NCBI RefSeq assembly: GCF_020567375.1
Contig: NZ_JAJBZM010000001.1
Coordinates: 789,935-853,934, forward strand
Origin: Janibacter melonis
GTDB taxonomy: Bacteria; Actinomycetota; Actinomycetes; Actinomycetales; Dermatophilaceae
DNA length: 64,000 bases
Direction of reading: 5' to 3'
Positions within the stretch are counted from its first letter, which is position 1. Each line of letters starts with the position of its first letter. Below, piece after piece: positions 10,001 through 17,887 of this stretch. Position numbers and translations under genes: made by a program. Below the pieces are notes generated by a model that saw only the letters and a program-made list of their open reading frames with translations, was not told the origin of the DNA and made no database searches.

Positions 10001-10587
10001 GTCGTGAGGTCGGCCACCCGGGCGAGGTTGACCTCCATCGTCTCGAGCTTGCGCAGCGCCCGCTCCTTGCGCTTGCGGTGCTTGAGGACCCCCGCGGCCT
10101 CCTCGATGAAGCCACGGCGCTCCTCCGGGGTCGCGCGCAGCACCGCGTCGAGCTGGCCCTGACCGACGATGACGTGCATCTCGCGCCCGATGCCGGAGTC
10201 GGAGAGCAGCTCTTGGATGTCGAGGAGCCGGCACGAGGTGCCGTTGATGGCGTACTCCGAGCTGCCGCCGCGGAACATCGTGCGGCGGATCGTCACCTCG
10301 GTGTAGTCGATCGGGAGCGCGCCGTCGGTGTTGTCGATGGTCATCGAGACCTCGGCGCGGCCGAGCGGCGCGCGGCCGGCCGTGCCGGCGAAGATGACGT
10401 CCTCCATCTTGCCACCGCGCAGGCTCTTCGCGCCCTGCTCGCCCATGACCCAGGCGAGGGCGTCGACGACGTTGGACTTGCCCGAGCCGTTCGGCCCGAC
10501 GATGCACGTGATGCCCGGCTCGAGACCGAGGTGGGTGGCGGAGGCGAACGACTTGAAGCCCTTGAGGGTCAGGCTCTTGACGTACAC
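7021..10587 (-). CDS. smc: Chromosome segregation ATPase SMC
   Basis: A protein of 1188 residues, usual for bacterial SMC. It starts VYVKSLTLKGFKSFAS, the conserved N-terminal strand. Walker A GPNGSGKSN is at about 31-39. Long Ala/Glu/Arg-rich coiled coils flank a glycine-rich hinge around 510-650. The C-terminal head carries the signature LSGGERS at about 1094 and Walker B with DEVEAALDD at about 1122. SMC dimers with ScpA/ScpB condense and segregate the chromosome. The gene lies in the actinobacterial smc-ftsY neighbourhood. I chose GTG 10587 because it gives the conserved N terminus; an in-frame GTG at 10620 would add eleven residues. A TAGGGT promoter-like hexamer lies about 50 nt upstream of the chosen start. 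Confidence 0.96.
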   Translation of the reverse strand: MYVKSLTLKGFKSFASATHLGLEPGITCIVGPNGSGKSNVVDALAWVMGEQGAKSLRGGKMEDVIFAGTAGRAPLGRAEVSMTIDNTDGALPIDYTEVTIRRTMFRGGSSEYAINGTSCRLLDIQELLSDSGIGREMHVIVGQGQLDAVLRATPEERRGFIEEAAGVLKHRKRKERALRKLETMEVNLARVADLTTEIRRQLGPLGRQAEAARKAAVIQTDARDARLRLVADDLVQMTSALEQEVADETAMLRRRAALEEALATARAEIGEQEALAAQAAPLLADASRRFVGLRSVGDRLESTASVAAERVRLLGQDDEHESTSGRDPEQLRRQAAQARADEDALRAEIDQITQRLADATAAREAAEAAHSAEQDRVQRLVRAAADRREGLARLTGQVGARQSKVEAAEAEVGRLEGVITRAEERAAEAEQAFRQLESSIADAEGSEAGLDEAFERASAAQDAAEAEVTRWQEAERAAERDRGAAQARVEALELSLRRKDGAQTLRDAAGQGAPTILGSIAELITVSGGHEASIAAALGSASEALAVGSATDAAAAVRRLREEDAGQVYLVVGATAGVVDRSTWPDLPASATWAIDVVAAPDEVAPAVAQVLDRVALVGEDEDAIALSEQGVTAVTRAGDVFGPGFVRGGSASAPSLIEVQSALDEARTTVADATSAGERAAFELARARATLEQAREASDAALDALHDSDAQMSAVAEQLGSHGQTARVARAEAERTRTAIAALTTGLESDRAELAALRSRLEQASAEPAADEAEPTTDDRDRLELEASRARTAETEIRLTLRTTEERARSLHGRAESLEGAARNEIAARERLRARQERRRREASVAAAVQDAARHAATLVAAAVERAAAAQQQAEAARAERDTRLAQMRTALAAQQDELRELTDTVHRDEVARAQQTARIEQLQQRAIEELGIDPDVLMEEYGPHQGVPHVPSPDDDPDAEPPAPRPYVREEQEKRLRAAERGLKALGRVNPLALEEFAALEERHTFLTTQLEDLRQSKKDLLDIVAEVDQRVEQVFAEAFRDTAEQFEGVFGRLFPGGEGRLTLTDPSDMLTTGIEVEARPPGKKVKRLSLLSGGERSLVAVALLVSIFKARPSPFYIMDEVEAALDDTNLGRLITLFEELRDSSQLIVITHQKKTMEVADALYGVSMRGDGITTVVSQRIRDVAS

Positions 10588-10689
10588 GTCACGCTCGCAA
10601 TCGGATGGGCAGGCGGTCACGGCCGCGGCGGCCGACGGCCGTCACCCTACCGGGGCGAAGGGGGGACCCCCGGGTCCTTCGTGCGCGGC

Positions 10690-11013
10690 TCAGCGCGCGT
10701 CGGGCTCCTGCGGCGGGGCGACCGGGGCACCCTCGGCGATCGCCTCGTGGTGGCGGATGACCTCGGCGATGATGAAGTTGAGGAACTTCTCGGCGAAGTG
10801 GGGGTCGAGCCCGGCGTCGTCGGCCAGGGCGCGCAGCCGCTCGATCTGGCGCTCCTCGCGCCCCGGGTCGGCGGCGGGCAGACCGAGCTCGGCCTTGAGC
10901 ACCCCGACCCGCTGCGTGGCCTTGAAGCGCTCCGCGAGCAGGTGGACCAGCGCCGCGTCGACGTTGTCGATGCTCTGGCGCAGGCGGTGCAGCTCGGGCG
11001 GGGTCTGGCTCAC
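10690..11013 (-). CDS. AroQ-type chorismate mutase
   Basis: A protein of about 107 residues, all helical. It matches the AroQ fold with RQSIDNVDAALVHLLAERF, then KATQRVGVLKAE, and a third helix ending IIAEVIRHHEAI. Conserved Arg, Lys and Glu residues suited to binding chorismate are visible. The enzyme converts chorismate to prephenate on the way to Phe and Tyr. GTG 11013 is chosen because TACGGT lies exactly 7 nt upstream, as for a leaderless mRNA. Upstream in-frame GTGs at 11022 and 11061 would extend it without conserved sequence. It stands alone, upstream of smc on the same strand. No regulatory or DAHP synthase domain is fused. Confidence 0.85.
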   Translation of the reverse strand: MSQTPPELHRLRQSIDNVDAALVHLLAERFKATQRVGVLKAELGLPAADPGREERQIERLRALADDAGLDPHFAEKFLNFIIAEVIRHHEAIAEGAPVAPPQEPDAR

Positions 11014-11076
11014 GCCCAGCACCGTAGGCGCTCCCGCCGCTCGCCCGCGAACCCGTCTCACTCCCCCAGATCCGGG

Positions 11077-11361
11077 CTACCGCTCGACGAAGCCGGTGCG
11101 GTCCCCCTTCGCCGGGGCGTCGTGGCGCACGACGGTCTCGACCCGGCCCGGGCGGCGGGTCGTGCTCGGCGCCTCGCGCAGCAGGGCCTCGAGCCGATCG
11201 AGCTGCTCGGGCTCTCCCTCGGCGACGACCTCGACCCGCCCGTCGTCCATGTTGCGGGCGTGACCGACGAGGCCGAGCTCGAGGGCGCGCGCCCGGGTCC
11301 ACCACCGGAAGCCCACCCCCTGGACCCGGCCGCGGACGAAGAAGGTCGCTCTGGCGCTCAT
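11077..11361 (-). CDS. acyP: Acylphosphatase
   Basis: A 94-residue protein with both family signatures: VRGRVQGVGFRWW near the N terminus, holding the catalytic arginine, and GHARNMDDGRVEV, holding the catalytic asparagine. It hydrolyses carboxyl-phosphate bonds of acyl phosphates such as acetyl phosphate. The size is normal for the family. The ATG is preceded at 7 nt by TAGCGT, suggesting leaderless transcription. It is divergent from the neighbouring acyltransferase gene, with 88 nt between the starts. In other actinobacteria acylphosphatase also sits between mutM and smc, which supports the call. Confidence 0.93.
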   Translation of the reverse strand: MSARATFFVRGRVQGVGFRWWTRARALELGLVGHARNMDDGRVEVVAEGEPEQLDRLEALLREAPSTTRRPGRVETVVRHDAPAKGDRTGFVER

Positions 11362-11449
11362 GCCGAGGACGCTAGCGCCGCAGGCGGTCTCGGCGCGCCC
11401 ACGGTGCGCCTCCCCAGGGTTGTCCCAGGCAGCCCATAGCGTGCCCCTC

Positions 11450-13360
11450 GTGGGTGCAGCCATCCCGACGACGACCCCGGCGCAGGACACCTCCCGTCCC
11501 CTGCCCGACGGCGTGCTGCCCGCTCGCACCCCGAGAGGGCATCTCGCCGGGCTCGACGGGCTGCGGGCCCTGGCCATCGTCGCCGTCGTCCTCTTCCACC
11601 TCGACCCCGCGTGGCTGCCCGGCGGCTTCCTCGGCGTCGACGTCTTCTTCGTCATCTCCGGGTTCCTCATCACCACCCTGCTCGTGCGCGAGCGCGAGCA
11701 GAGCGGCACCGTGGACCTCCGCGGCTTCTGGACCCGACGGGCCCGCCGGCTGCTGCCCGCCCTGCTCGTGTGCGTGCCGGCGTGCATCCTCATCGCCCGC
11801 ACCGTCGAGGCCGACCTGCTCGTCGGCATCCGGCGCCAGGCGCTCGGGGCGCTCACCTTCTCGACGAACTGGCTCGAGATCGCCGGTGGCAGCGACTACT
11901 TCCACTCGACGAGCCCGCAGCTCTTCATGAACTTCTGGTCGCTCGCGGTCGAGGAGCAGTTCTACCTCGTGTGGCCGCTGGCGACGATCGCGCTGCTCGC
12001 GGTGCGCCGCCACCTCGGCCTGAGCTGGGGGGCGATCGCCACCGCGGTCCTGGGCATCGGGGTCGTCTCCGCCGTGCTCATGGCGGCGCGCTACGACCCC
12101 GACTTCGTCACCCGCGTCTACTACGGCACCGACACCCACCTCGTCGGGCTCATGCTCGGCGCCGCGATGGCGATGTCGTGGGCCGGGCCCACCCGCGCCG
12201 GCACGACCAGCCCGACGTGGCACCGCTACCGCCGCCACCTCCTCGTCGCCGCCGGCCTGGTCCTGCTCGCCCTGCTCGCGCTCGCCGACGAGGGCTCGGC
12301 GTGGACCTTCCGCCTGGGCATCCCGCTCGCCTCGCTGGCGACCGCGGTCCTGCTGCTCGGCGCCGTCGACCGGCCCGGCCGGCTGCGCTCCACCCTCGAG
12401 CTCGCGCCGCTGCGCTGGATCGGCACCCGCAGCTACGGCATCTACCTGTGGCACTGGCCGGTCATCCTCGTCATCGGCCAGGACCTGCCGAGCGCCGCCG
12501 GCACGGGCGAGTTCGTGTGGACCCGGGCATGGGCGGTCCTCGTGACGATCGCCATCGCCGACCTGTCCTTCCGCCTCGTCGAGACGCCGGTGCGCCGGCT
12601 CGGCTTCGGCGGCGCGCTGCGGGCCCTCGGCCGCAGCCTGCACTGGGCGACGCCCCGGGCGCGCCAGGTCGGCGCCGGCGTCATCGTCGTCAGCGGGCTC
12701 GTCCTCGCCGTCGTCCTGCTCACCGCGCCCGACAAGACGAGCACCCAGGCCACCCTCGAGGAGAACGCCGCGCAGGCCGCCGCGCCGCGGGCGAGCACCG
12801 AGGACCAGGTCGACGAGGGCAACCCCGACTTCACCATGCCCAAGGGCTCGCAGATCGACGTCTTCGGCGACTCGATGGCCGTCGGCAGCGTCCACGCCCT
12901 GCGCTACTACTTCCCCGGCGTCCAGATCGACGCGAAGTCCAACCGGCAGTGGTCGGACGGGCAGCGCGCGGTCGAGCAGGCCGGTGACTCCCTGCGCCGG
13001 GCCGTCGTCCTCGCCTTCGGCACCAACGCCGGCACCGACGAGCGCACCGTGCGCGCGCTGCTCGACGAGATCGGGCCGGACCGCATGGTCGTCCTCGTCA
13101 ACCTCCACGCCGACCGGCTCTCGCGCATCGAGGGCGACAACGACACGCTCGAGGCCATCGCGAAGGACTACCCCAACGTCGCGATCGCCGACTGGGACGC
13201 CGCGGTGGCGAAGGACCCCTCCCAGCTCCAGGCCGACGGCATCCACCCGTCCCTGTCCGGGGCGCACGTCTACAGCAAGGTCATCCGGCAGGCCTTCGCC
13301 GACCTGTCCGAGAAGCACACGGGCAAGCCGGTGCGGCTCAAGGAGCTGCCGATGCCCTGA
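11450..13360 (+). CDS. OatA-like membrane acyltransferase with C-terminal SGNH domain
   Basis: A 636-residue protein. The N-terminal acyltransferase-3 domain (about 25-420) starts HLAGLDGLRALAIVAVV with the family's early HLD motif and has about ten to eleven hydrophobic segments. The C-terminal part is an extracellular SGNH domain with GDSMAVGS at the nucleophile block and DGIHPSLSG carrying the Asp/His pair. This architecture is that of peptidoglycan or polysaccharide O-acetyltransferases, in which the membrane domain passes an acyl group across and the SGNH domain transfers it. The GTG at 11450 has TAGCGT 7 nt upstream, so a leaderless start is likely; GTG 11441 is an alternative. It is the only plus-strand gene in the first 21 kb, flanked by minus-strand housekeeping genes. 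Confidence 0.85.
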   Translation: MGAAIPTTTPAQDTSRPLPDGVLPARTPRGHLAGLDGLRALAIVAVVLFHLDPAWLPGGFLGVDVFFVISGFLITTLLVREREQSGTVDLRGFWTRRARRLLPALLVCVPACILIARTVEADLLVGIRRQALGALTFSTNWLEIAGGSDYFHSTSPQLFMNFWSLAVEEQFYLVWPLATIALLAVRRHLGLSWGAIATAVLGIGVVSAVLMAARYDPDFVTRVYYGTDTHLVGLMLGAAMAMSWAGPTRAGTTSPTWHRYRRHLLVAAGLVLLALLALADEGSAWTFRLGIPLASLATAVLLLGAVDRPGRLRSTLELAPLRWIGTRSYGIYLWHWPVILVIGQDLPSAAGTGEFVWTRAWAVLVTIAIADLSFRLVETPVRRLGFGGALRALGRSLHWATPRARQVGAGVIVVSGLVLAVVLLTAPDKTSTQATLEENAAQAAAPRASTEDQVDEGNPDFTMPKGSQIDVFGDSMAVGSVHALRYYFPGVQIDAKSNRQWSDGQRAVEQAGDSLRRAVVLAFGTNAGTDERTVRALLDEIGPDRMVVLVNLHADRLSRIEGDNDTLEAIAKDYPNVAIADWDAAVAKDPSQLQADGIHPSLSGAHVYSKVIRQAFADLSEKHTGKPVRLKELPMP

Positions 13361-13394
13361 CGGGCGTCGCACCCCGTGGTCGGGCACACCGCGG

Positions 13395-14270
13395 TCAGGC
13401 TCGCGGCAGCCGGGGCCTGGGCTGGCAGCGCGGGCACGAGGTCGAGCTGCGGTTCATGAACTGCTCGCGCCGCATGAGCGTGCCGCACCTCGGGCACGGC
13501 CGGCCCTCCTGGCCGTACGCCGCCAGGCTGCGGTCGAAGTACCCGGACGCGCCGTTGACGTTGACGTAGAGGGCGTCGAAGCTCGTCCCCCCTTCGCCCA
13601 GGGCCTGGGTCATGACGTCTCGCGCATGGCCGAGCAGACGCTCGATGGCGGGCTTGGTGAGCGAGGACGCCGGGCGCTCGCCGTGGATCCGGGCCCGCCA
13701 CAGCGCCTCGTCGGCGTAGATGTTGCCGATGCCGGAGACGACCCGCTGGTCGAGGAGCACGCGCTTGATCCCGCTGGTGCGGCGCTTGATCTCGCGGGCG
13801 ACGGCCCGGTCGTCGAAGGCGGGGTCGAAGGGGTCGAGCGCGACGTGGCCGACCGCCTCGGGCACCCCGTCGGGGCGAAGGGGTGACCACGCGAGCCCGC
13901 CGAAGGTGCGCTGGTCGACGAAGCGCAGCTCCGGTCCGTCGTCGGCGAAGCCCAGCCGGGCGTGGAGGTGGCGCGGGTCGGGCGTGCCGGGGGTGCTCAC
14001 GAGCATCTGGCCGCTCATGCCGAGGTGGACGACGAGCCCGTGGTCCGGTGGCTCGAGGGGCCCCGGGGCGCTCGCGAGCCACAGGTACTTGCCGCGGCGG
14101 TGCGCGCCCGTGACCCGGCTGCCGGTGAGCTGACGCACGAGGTCCTCGGGCCCGGGCAGGTGGCGCCGGGCCACCCGGGTGCCGCGCAGCTCGACCTGCG
14201 CGACCGTGCGGTCGACGACGTGGTCGGCCAGCCCGCGGCGGACGACCTCGACCTCGGGGAGCTCAGGCAC
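13395..14270 (-). CDS. mutM: Formamidopyrimidine-DNA glycosylase (MutM/Fpg)
   Basis: A 291-residue protein starting [14 protein letters not shown], with the catalytic N-terminal proline after Met removal and the Glu of the PELPE motif. The H2TH region includes [16 protein letters not shown]. The C terminus carries the zinc finger CPRCG...CPRCQ with the conserved finger arginine (NRSSTSC). The enzyme excises 8-oxoguanine and formamidopyrimidines and nicks the abasic site. The start overlaps the end of rnc by 8 nt, so the two are translationally coupled in the rpmF-rnc-mutM arrangement. Confidence 0.96.
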   Translation of the reverse strand: MPELPEVEVVRRGLADHVVDRTVAQVELRGTRVARRHLPGPEDLVRQLTGSRVTGAHRRGKYLWLASAPGPLEPPDHGLVVHLGMSGQMLVSTPGTPDPRHLHARLGFADDGPELRFVDQRTFGGLAWSPLRPDGVPEAVGHVALDPFDPAFDDRAVAREIKRRTSGIKRVLLDQRVVSGIGNIYADEALWRARIHGERPASSLTKPAIERLLGHARDVMTQALGEGGTSFDALYVNVNGASGYFDRSLAAYGQEGRPCPRCGTLMRREQFMNRSSTSCPRCQPRPRLPRA

Positions 14271-15054
14271 CCCGGTCGGCCGGTGCGGTGGCGGGGTCGG
14301 GCGCGCTCGAGCCGGCGGCGGCCATCGACTCGGTGATCGCGGTCCACGCGGCGCGCGCGGCCTCCTGCTCGGCGACCTTCTTCGCCCGGCCGGTGCCGCT
14401 GCCCCGGGGGACGTCGTCGACGAGGACCTCGGCGGTGAAGACCTTCTCGTGGTCGGGACCGGTCGCGCTCACCCGGTAGTGGACCGACCCGGCGCCGGCG
14501 GCCGAGGCGGCCTCCTGCAGCGAGGTCTTCCAGTCCAGGGCGACGCCGAGCGTCGCGCTGCGGCGCATCACCGGTCCGAGCAGACTGTGCACGAGCCGGC
14601 CGGCGGCGTCGAGACCGCGCGGCTGGGGCGCGGAGAGGTAGATCGCGCCGATGACGGCCTCGAGCGTGTCGGCGAGGATCGAGTCCTTGTCACGCCCGCC
14701 GGTCGCCTCCTCGCCACGCCCGAGCGCGACGTAGTCGCCGAGCCCGATGGTGCGCGCGACGTCGGCGAGCGCACGCATGTTGACCACCGCGGAGCGCAGC
14801 TTGGCGAGGTCGCCCTCGGCCATCTCGGTGTGCGTGTTGTGCAGGTGGTCGGTGACGACGAGCCCGAGGACGGAGTCCCCGAGGAACTCGAGCCGCTCGT
14901 TGTGCGGGATCGAGCCGTTCTCGTAGGAGTAGGAGCGGTGCGTCAGGGCACGCGAGAGCAGCGGCTCGTCGACGACCTCCTCGGTGGTCTCCTGGAGGAG
15001 AGCGAGGAGGTCCTCGACGGGCCGCTGCGCGGTCTCGCCTCGCTGTGCGCTCAC
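14263..15054 (-). CDS. rnc: Ribonuclease III
   Basis: A 263-residue protein. The RNase III signature [15 protein letters not shown] is at about 40-55, and the second acidic cluster is in [13 protein letters not shown] double-stranded RNA-binding domain follows, from [15 protein letters not shown] to the conserved [13 protein letters not shown]. It processes rRNA precursors and structured mRNAs. GTG 15054 is chosen because it begins 11 nt after the rpmF stop and gives a normal N terminus; the frame is open further upstream only through rpmF. A short low-complexity Ala/Pro tail follows the RNA-binding domain. Organised as rpmF-rnc-mutM. Confidence 0.95.
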   Translation of the reverse strand: MSAQRGETAQRPVEDLLALLQETTEEVVDEPLLSRALTHRSYSYENGSIPHNERLEFLGDSVLGLVVTDHLHNTHTEMAEGDLAKLRSAVVNMRALADVARTIGLGDYVALGRGEEATGGRDKDSILADTLEAVIGAIYLSAPQPRGLDAAGRLVHSLLGPVMRRSATLGVALDWKTSLQEAASAAGAGSVHYRVSATGPDHEKVFTAEVLVDDVPRGSGTGRAKKVAEQEAARAAWTAITESMAAAGSSAPDPATAPADRGA

Positions 15055-15065
15055 AGCGAGCGGGC

Positions 15066-15260
15066 TCAGCCCTGGTGCTCGGTGCGGTCCGCCGTCGCGT
15101 AGTAGCGACCCTTGTAGGTGCCGCAGGCCGGGCAGGCCTGGTGCGCCGGGGCGGGCGACTTGCACTGGGGGCAGGTCGACAGCGCGACCGGCGTCGCCTT
15201 CCAGTTCGCGCGGCGCGAGCGGGTGTTGGAGCGCGAGAGCTTCCGCTTCGGGACAGCCAC
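15066..15260 (-). CDS. rpmF: 50S ribosomal protein L32
   Basis: A 64-residue protein starting [20 protein letters not shown], the canonical L32 N terminus. It keeps the zinc-ribbon cysteines CPQC...CPAC, so it is a zinc-binding paralogue type. The GTG start has AGAGGA at good spacing. The stop of the upstream DUF177 gene is 1 nt before the start, so translation is coupled. The DUF177-rpmF-rnc order is widely conserved in bacteria. Confidence 0.97.
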   Translation of the reverse strand: MAVPKRKLSRSNTRSRRANWKATPVALSTCPQCKSPAPAHQACPACGTYKGRYYATADRTEHQG

Positions 15261-15261
15261 G

Positions 15262-15855
15262 TCAGGTCCTCTTCTCTTCGTCGTCTCCCCCGGCACCTTC
15301 TGCCAGGGGACGGAGTGCCTCGAGGGAGGCCCACCGGGGGTCGATCAGCTCGTGCTGGTGGTCCGGGTCGTCCTCGAGCCGTGCTCCGCACTGCGGGCAC
15401 AACCCGGGGCAGTCCTCCCGGCACACTGGCTGGAACGGCAGCGACGGCAGCACTGCGTCCCGGAGCACGGGGTCGAGGTCGATGACGTCGTCCTCGATCG
15501 CGTGCTCCTCGTCGGCGTCCAGCTCAGCAGCCACCTGCCGGTGGTGCTGAGCCCGGTCGGGCCACACGAAGAGCTCCTGGAAGCGGACGTCGACCGGGAG
15601 GTCGATGTCGTCCAGGCACCGTACGCATGCCCCGGTCGCGGTGGCGTCGACCGTCCCGGTGACGAGGATCCCCTCGTGCACCGACTCCAGACGGACGTCG
15701 AGGTCCATCGGGGATCCGGGCGCGACGGCCAGGACGTCGGTGCCGAAGTCGTCCGGCGCCGCGACCGTGCGGCGCACTTCGCTCATCGATCCTGGCCTGC
15801 GGCCGACGTCCTTGGCGTCAAGGGCGAACGGCGAGGCAGCGTCGAGGTGCTTCAT
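15262..15855 (-). CDS. DUF177 (YceD) family protein
   Basis: A protein of about 197 residues with an early PGSM motif, a CVRCL pair of cysteines near residue 75 and a second CxxC set (CREDCPGLCPQCG) towards the C terminus. This is the YceD/DUF177 pattern, always found beside rpmF. YceD has been linked to 23S rRNA accumulation in bacteria and plants, so a role in large-subunit biogenesis is likely but inferred. ATG 15855 gives the usual start of KHLDAASPFALD; ATG 15867 is an alternative four codons upstream. It forms an operon with rpmF and rnc. Confidence 0.85.
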   Translation of the reverse strand: MKHLDAASPFALDAKDVGRRPGSMSEVRRTVAAPDDFGTDVLAVAPGSPMDLDVRLESVHEGILVTGTVDATATGACVRCLDDIDLPVDVRFQELFVWPDRAQHHRQVAAELDADEEHAIEDDVIDLDPVLRDAVLPSLPFQPVCREDCPGLCPQCGARLEDDPDHQHELIDPRWASLEALRPLAEGAGGDDEEKRT

Positions 15856-15956
15856 GACTCCACACATGTCTTCGGGACGGTCCACGACGTCGTGACGCGG
15901 ACCGACGCCCAACGGTACCGGAGCACTCGCGCGCGCCCAAACCCGCTGTCGCGGGT

Positions 15957-15981
15957 CCCCCTTCGCACCGGTGGCGAAGGG
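15957..15981 (-). terminator. Hairpin downstream of coaD made of the CCCTTCGC word
   Basis: CCCTTCGC and GCGAAGGG form an 8-bp perfect stem with loop ACCGGTG, 4 nt past the coaD stop. The arms are the over-represented word discussed in the findings. Confidence 0.55.
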
Positions 15982-15985
15982 AGGG

Positions 15986-16483
15986 TCACCGCCCGCCCTG
16001 ACGCTCCAGGAGCGCGTCGCGCACCTCGTCGCTCACGAGACCGGTGATGTCGCCGCCGAAGCGGGCGACCTCCTTGACGAGCGAGCTCGAGACGTGCGCG
16101 AGCGCGGGGTCCCCGGGCAGGAAGACCGTCTCGATGCCGGTGAGGTGCGCGTTCATCCGCGCCATCGGCAGCTCGTAGTCGTAGTCGGTGCCGCCGCGCA
16201 GCCCCTTGAGGATCGCGGTCGCGCCGACCTCGGTGCACACGTCGACGAGCAGGCGGTTGGCGAAGGCCTCGACGCGGACGCCCGGCAGGTCGCCCACCTG
16301 GGCCTCGATGAAGCCGATGCGCTCCTCGACGGCGAAGGTGCCCTGCTTCGCGGGGTTGTGCAGGACGGCGACGACGACCTCGTCGAAGAGCCCGGCCGCC
16401 CGGCGCACGACGTCGACGTGGCCGACGGTCACGGGGTCGTAGGAGCCGGGGCACAGGGCGCGACGGGGTGCGGCTGAGGTCAT
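15986..16483 (-). CDS. coaD: Phosphopantetheine adenylyltransferase
   Basis: A 165-residue protein, normal for CoaD. The nucleotidyltransferase motif PGSYDPVTVGHVD lies at about 12-24, and the C-terminal VSSSLVKEVA corresponds to the family's ISSTxxR region. It transfers AMP from ATP to 4'-phosphopantetheine, the penultimate step of coenzyme A synthesis. The ATG is preceded at 6 nt by CACAGT, compatible with leaderless transcription. In most actinobacteria coaD lies next to rsmD; here a hemerythrin-domain gene is placed between them. Confidence 0.96.
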   Translation of the reverse strand: MTSAAPRRALCPGSYDPVTVGHVDVVRRAAGLFDEVVVAVLHNPAKQGTFAVEERIGFIEAQVGDLPGVRVEAFANRLLVDVCTEVGATAILKGLRGGTDYDYELPMARMNAHLTGIETVFLPGDPALAHVSSSLVKEVARFGGDITGLVSDEVRDALLERQGGR

Positions 16484-16537
16484 GGCGTCACTGTGCCAGA
16501 GGCCGTGCCGCCCGCCCCCGCCGCACCCCGCGGCAGG

Positions 16538-17098
16538 TCACTCGTCCTCGGGCTGCTCGTCGTTGGGCAGCAGGCCCTGCTCGTAGTCGCGCTTGACGAG
16601 GGCCTCGACCTGCTCGAGCGAGCCGCAGCCCTCCTCGAGGAGGCGGTTGCGGTGGGTGCACCAGTCGACGCCGAGCTGCTGGCGCAGCTCCTCGCTCGCC
16701 TCGGTGGCGGCGGGGTTGAGGATGCTCAGCTCCTCCTCGCCGATGTGGTGCATGAGGGCGGTCGCGACCTTCTCGACGGCGTCCTCGTACTTCTGGGTGT
16801 CGGTGCCCTTGGCCTGGAGGAGGTGGAGGAGCTCCTCGTTGCACGCGGCGTGCTCCTCCTCGCCGTGCTCCTCCTCCTCGCCGTCGATGACCTTCTTGGA
16901 CTTCAGGCGGGGGTAGACCTGCTCCTCCTCGGCCTCCGAGTGGGCGATGAGCAGCTCGGAGAAGGCGGCACGGGCCGAGTCGCGGTCGGCGGTGGTGTCG
17001 CGCAGCTCGCGCAGCAGCTCCTCGAAGCGGCGGTGGTCGTCCTTGATGAGCTCGACGATGTCTCCGGACGTGGGTCGTGCGATGTCGTGATCAGCCAT
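16538..17098 (-). CDS. Hemerythrin HHE-domain protein
   Basis: A 186-residue helical protein. Histidines and glutamates sit at the positions expected for a di-iron hemerythrin site: KDDHRRFEELL near the N terminus, AHSEAEEEQVYPRL near residue 55, then EEEHAACNEELL and HHIGEEELSILNP. A strongly acidic C-terminal tail follows. Such proteins bind O2 or NO or sense iron and redox state; the specific role is not clear. TACGTT lies 6 nt before the ATG, suggesting a leaderless mRNA. It is inserted between coaD and rsmD, which are usually adjacent. Confidence 0.85.
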   Translation of the reverse strand: MADHDIARPTSGDIVELIKDDHRRFEELLRELRDTTADRDSARAAFSELLIAHSEAEEEQVYPRLKSKKVIDGEEEEHGEEEHAACNEELLHLLQAKGTDTQKYEDAVEKVATALMHHIGEEELSILNPAATEASEELRQQLGVDWCTHRNRLLEEGCGSLEQVEALVKRDYEQGLLPNDEQPEDE

Positions 17099-17203
17099 GC
17101 CGTCAACGTAGGCCGGACGACCTCTGATCGGGGACTTCGCGCCGGGGCCTGTCCACGCAAGGGGGACCTAAGTGGCGCGGCCGCGGGGCCGCGACCGTGG
17201 TGC

Positions 17204-17779
17204 TCAGATCTGGTAGTCGGCGGCCCAGGTGCGGGCGTACCAGAGGACGGTCTCGCCGTAGTCCTTGCGCGCCTCGACGGTGAGCCCGGCGGGCCATGAC
17301 GGCTCCGGGCTGCGGCTCGAGCGCTCGACGACGACGAGCGCGTCGGGGCTGAGCCACTCGCGGGTGAGCAAGAGGTCGAGGACCGCGGCGAGGGAGTCCT
17401 CGTCGACGTCGTAGGGCGGGTCGGCGAGGACGAGGTCGTAGGCGAGGGTCGGGGTGCGGTCGAGAGCCGCCTCGACGGTGCCGGCCTGGACGCGCGCGCC
17501 GGCGGCGCCGACGTCGGCGATGTTGGCGCGGATGACCCCGATGGCCCCGCGGTCGGACTCGACGAGGAGCACGCTCGCGGCGCCGCGGCTGGCCGCCTCG
17601 AGCCCGAGGGCGCCGGAGCCGGCGTAGAGGTCCATGACGTGGGCGCCCTGGACGGCGTCGCGGGACTCGAGCGCGGAGAAGAGCGCCTCGCGCACGCGGT
17701 CGCTCGTCGGGCGGGTCCCGCCACCCGCAGGGGTGCGCAGGCGTCGCCCGCCGGCCTGGCCGCTGATGATGCGCGTCAC
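17204..17779 (-). CDS. rsmD: 16S rRNA (guanine966-N2)-methyltransferase RsmD
   Basis: A 191-residue protein with the SAM-binding motif MDLYAGSGALGLEAASRG at about 48-65 and the N6/N2-amine methylase motif ADPPYDV. It methylates G966 of 16S rRNA in the assembled small subunit. I chose the GTG at 17779 because it gives the typical start TRIISGQAGGRRL and CATGAT lies 6 nt upstream. An in-frame ATG at 17797 is an alternative. It lies between recG and coaD on the same strand, as in many actinobacteria. Confidence 0.93.
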   Translation of the reverse strand: MTRIISGQAGGRRLRTPAGGGTRPTSDRVREALFSALESRDAVQGAHVMDLYAGSGALGLEAASRGAASVLLVESDRGAIGVIRANIADVGAAGARVQAGTVEAALDRTPTLAYDLVLADPPYDVDEDSLAAVLDLLLTREWLSPDALVVVERSSRSPEPSWPAGLTVEARKDYGETVLWYARTWAADYQI

Positions 17780-17887
17780 GCCTCCATCATGGGTCATCGC
17801 GGCGCGCGCTCCCACCTCGGTCCGCGCCCCGGGCGTCTCCCCCGGCGACGACGGGGCCCGCTCGAGGGCCTTCGGGCGAAGGGGAGG

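Noticed and set aside
6694-11439. Open frame of nearly 1600 codons opposite smc
   Set aside because: It mirrors the coiled-coil codons of smc, has a low-complexity Leu/Gly/Ala/Arg composition and no domain signatures.
11860-12990. Overlapping frames inside the OatA-like gene
   Set aside because: They are out-of-frame readings of the membrane protein, giving Arg/Pro-rich translations.
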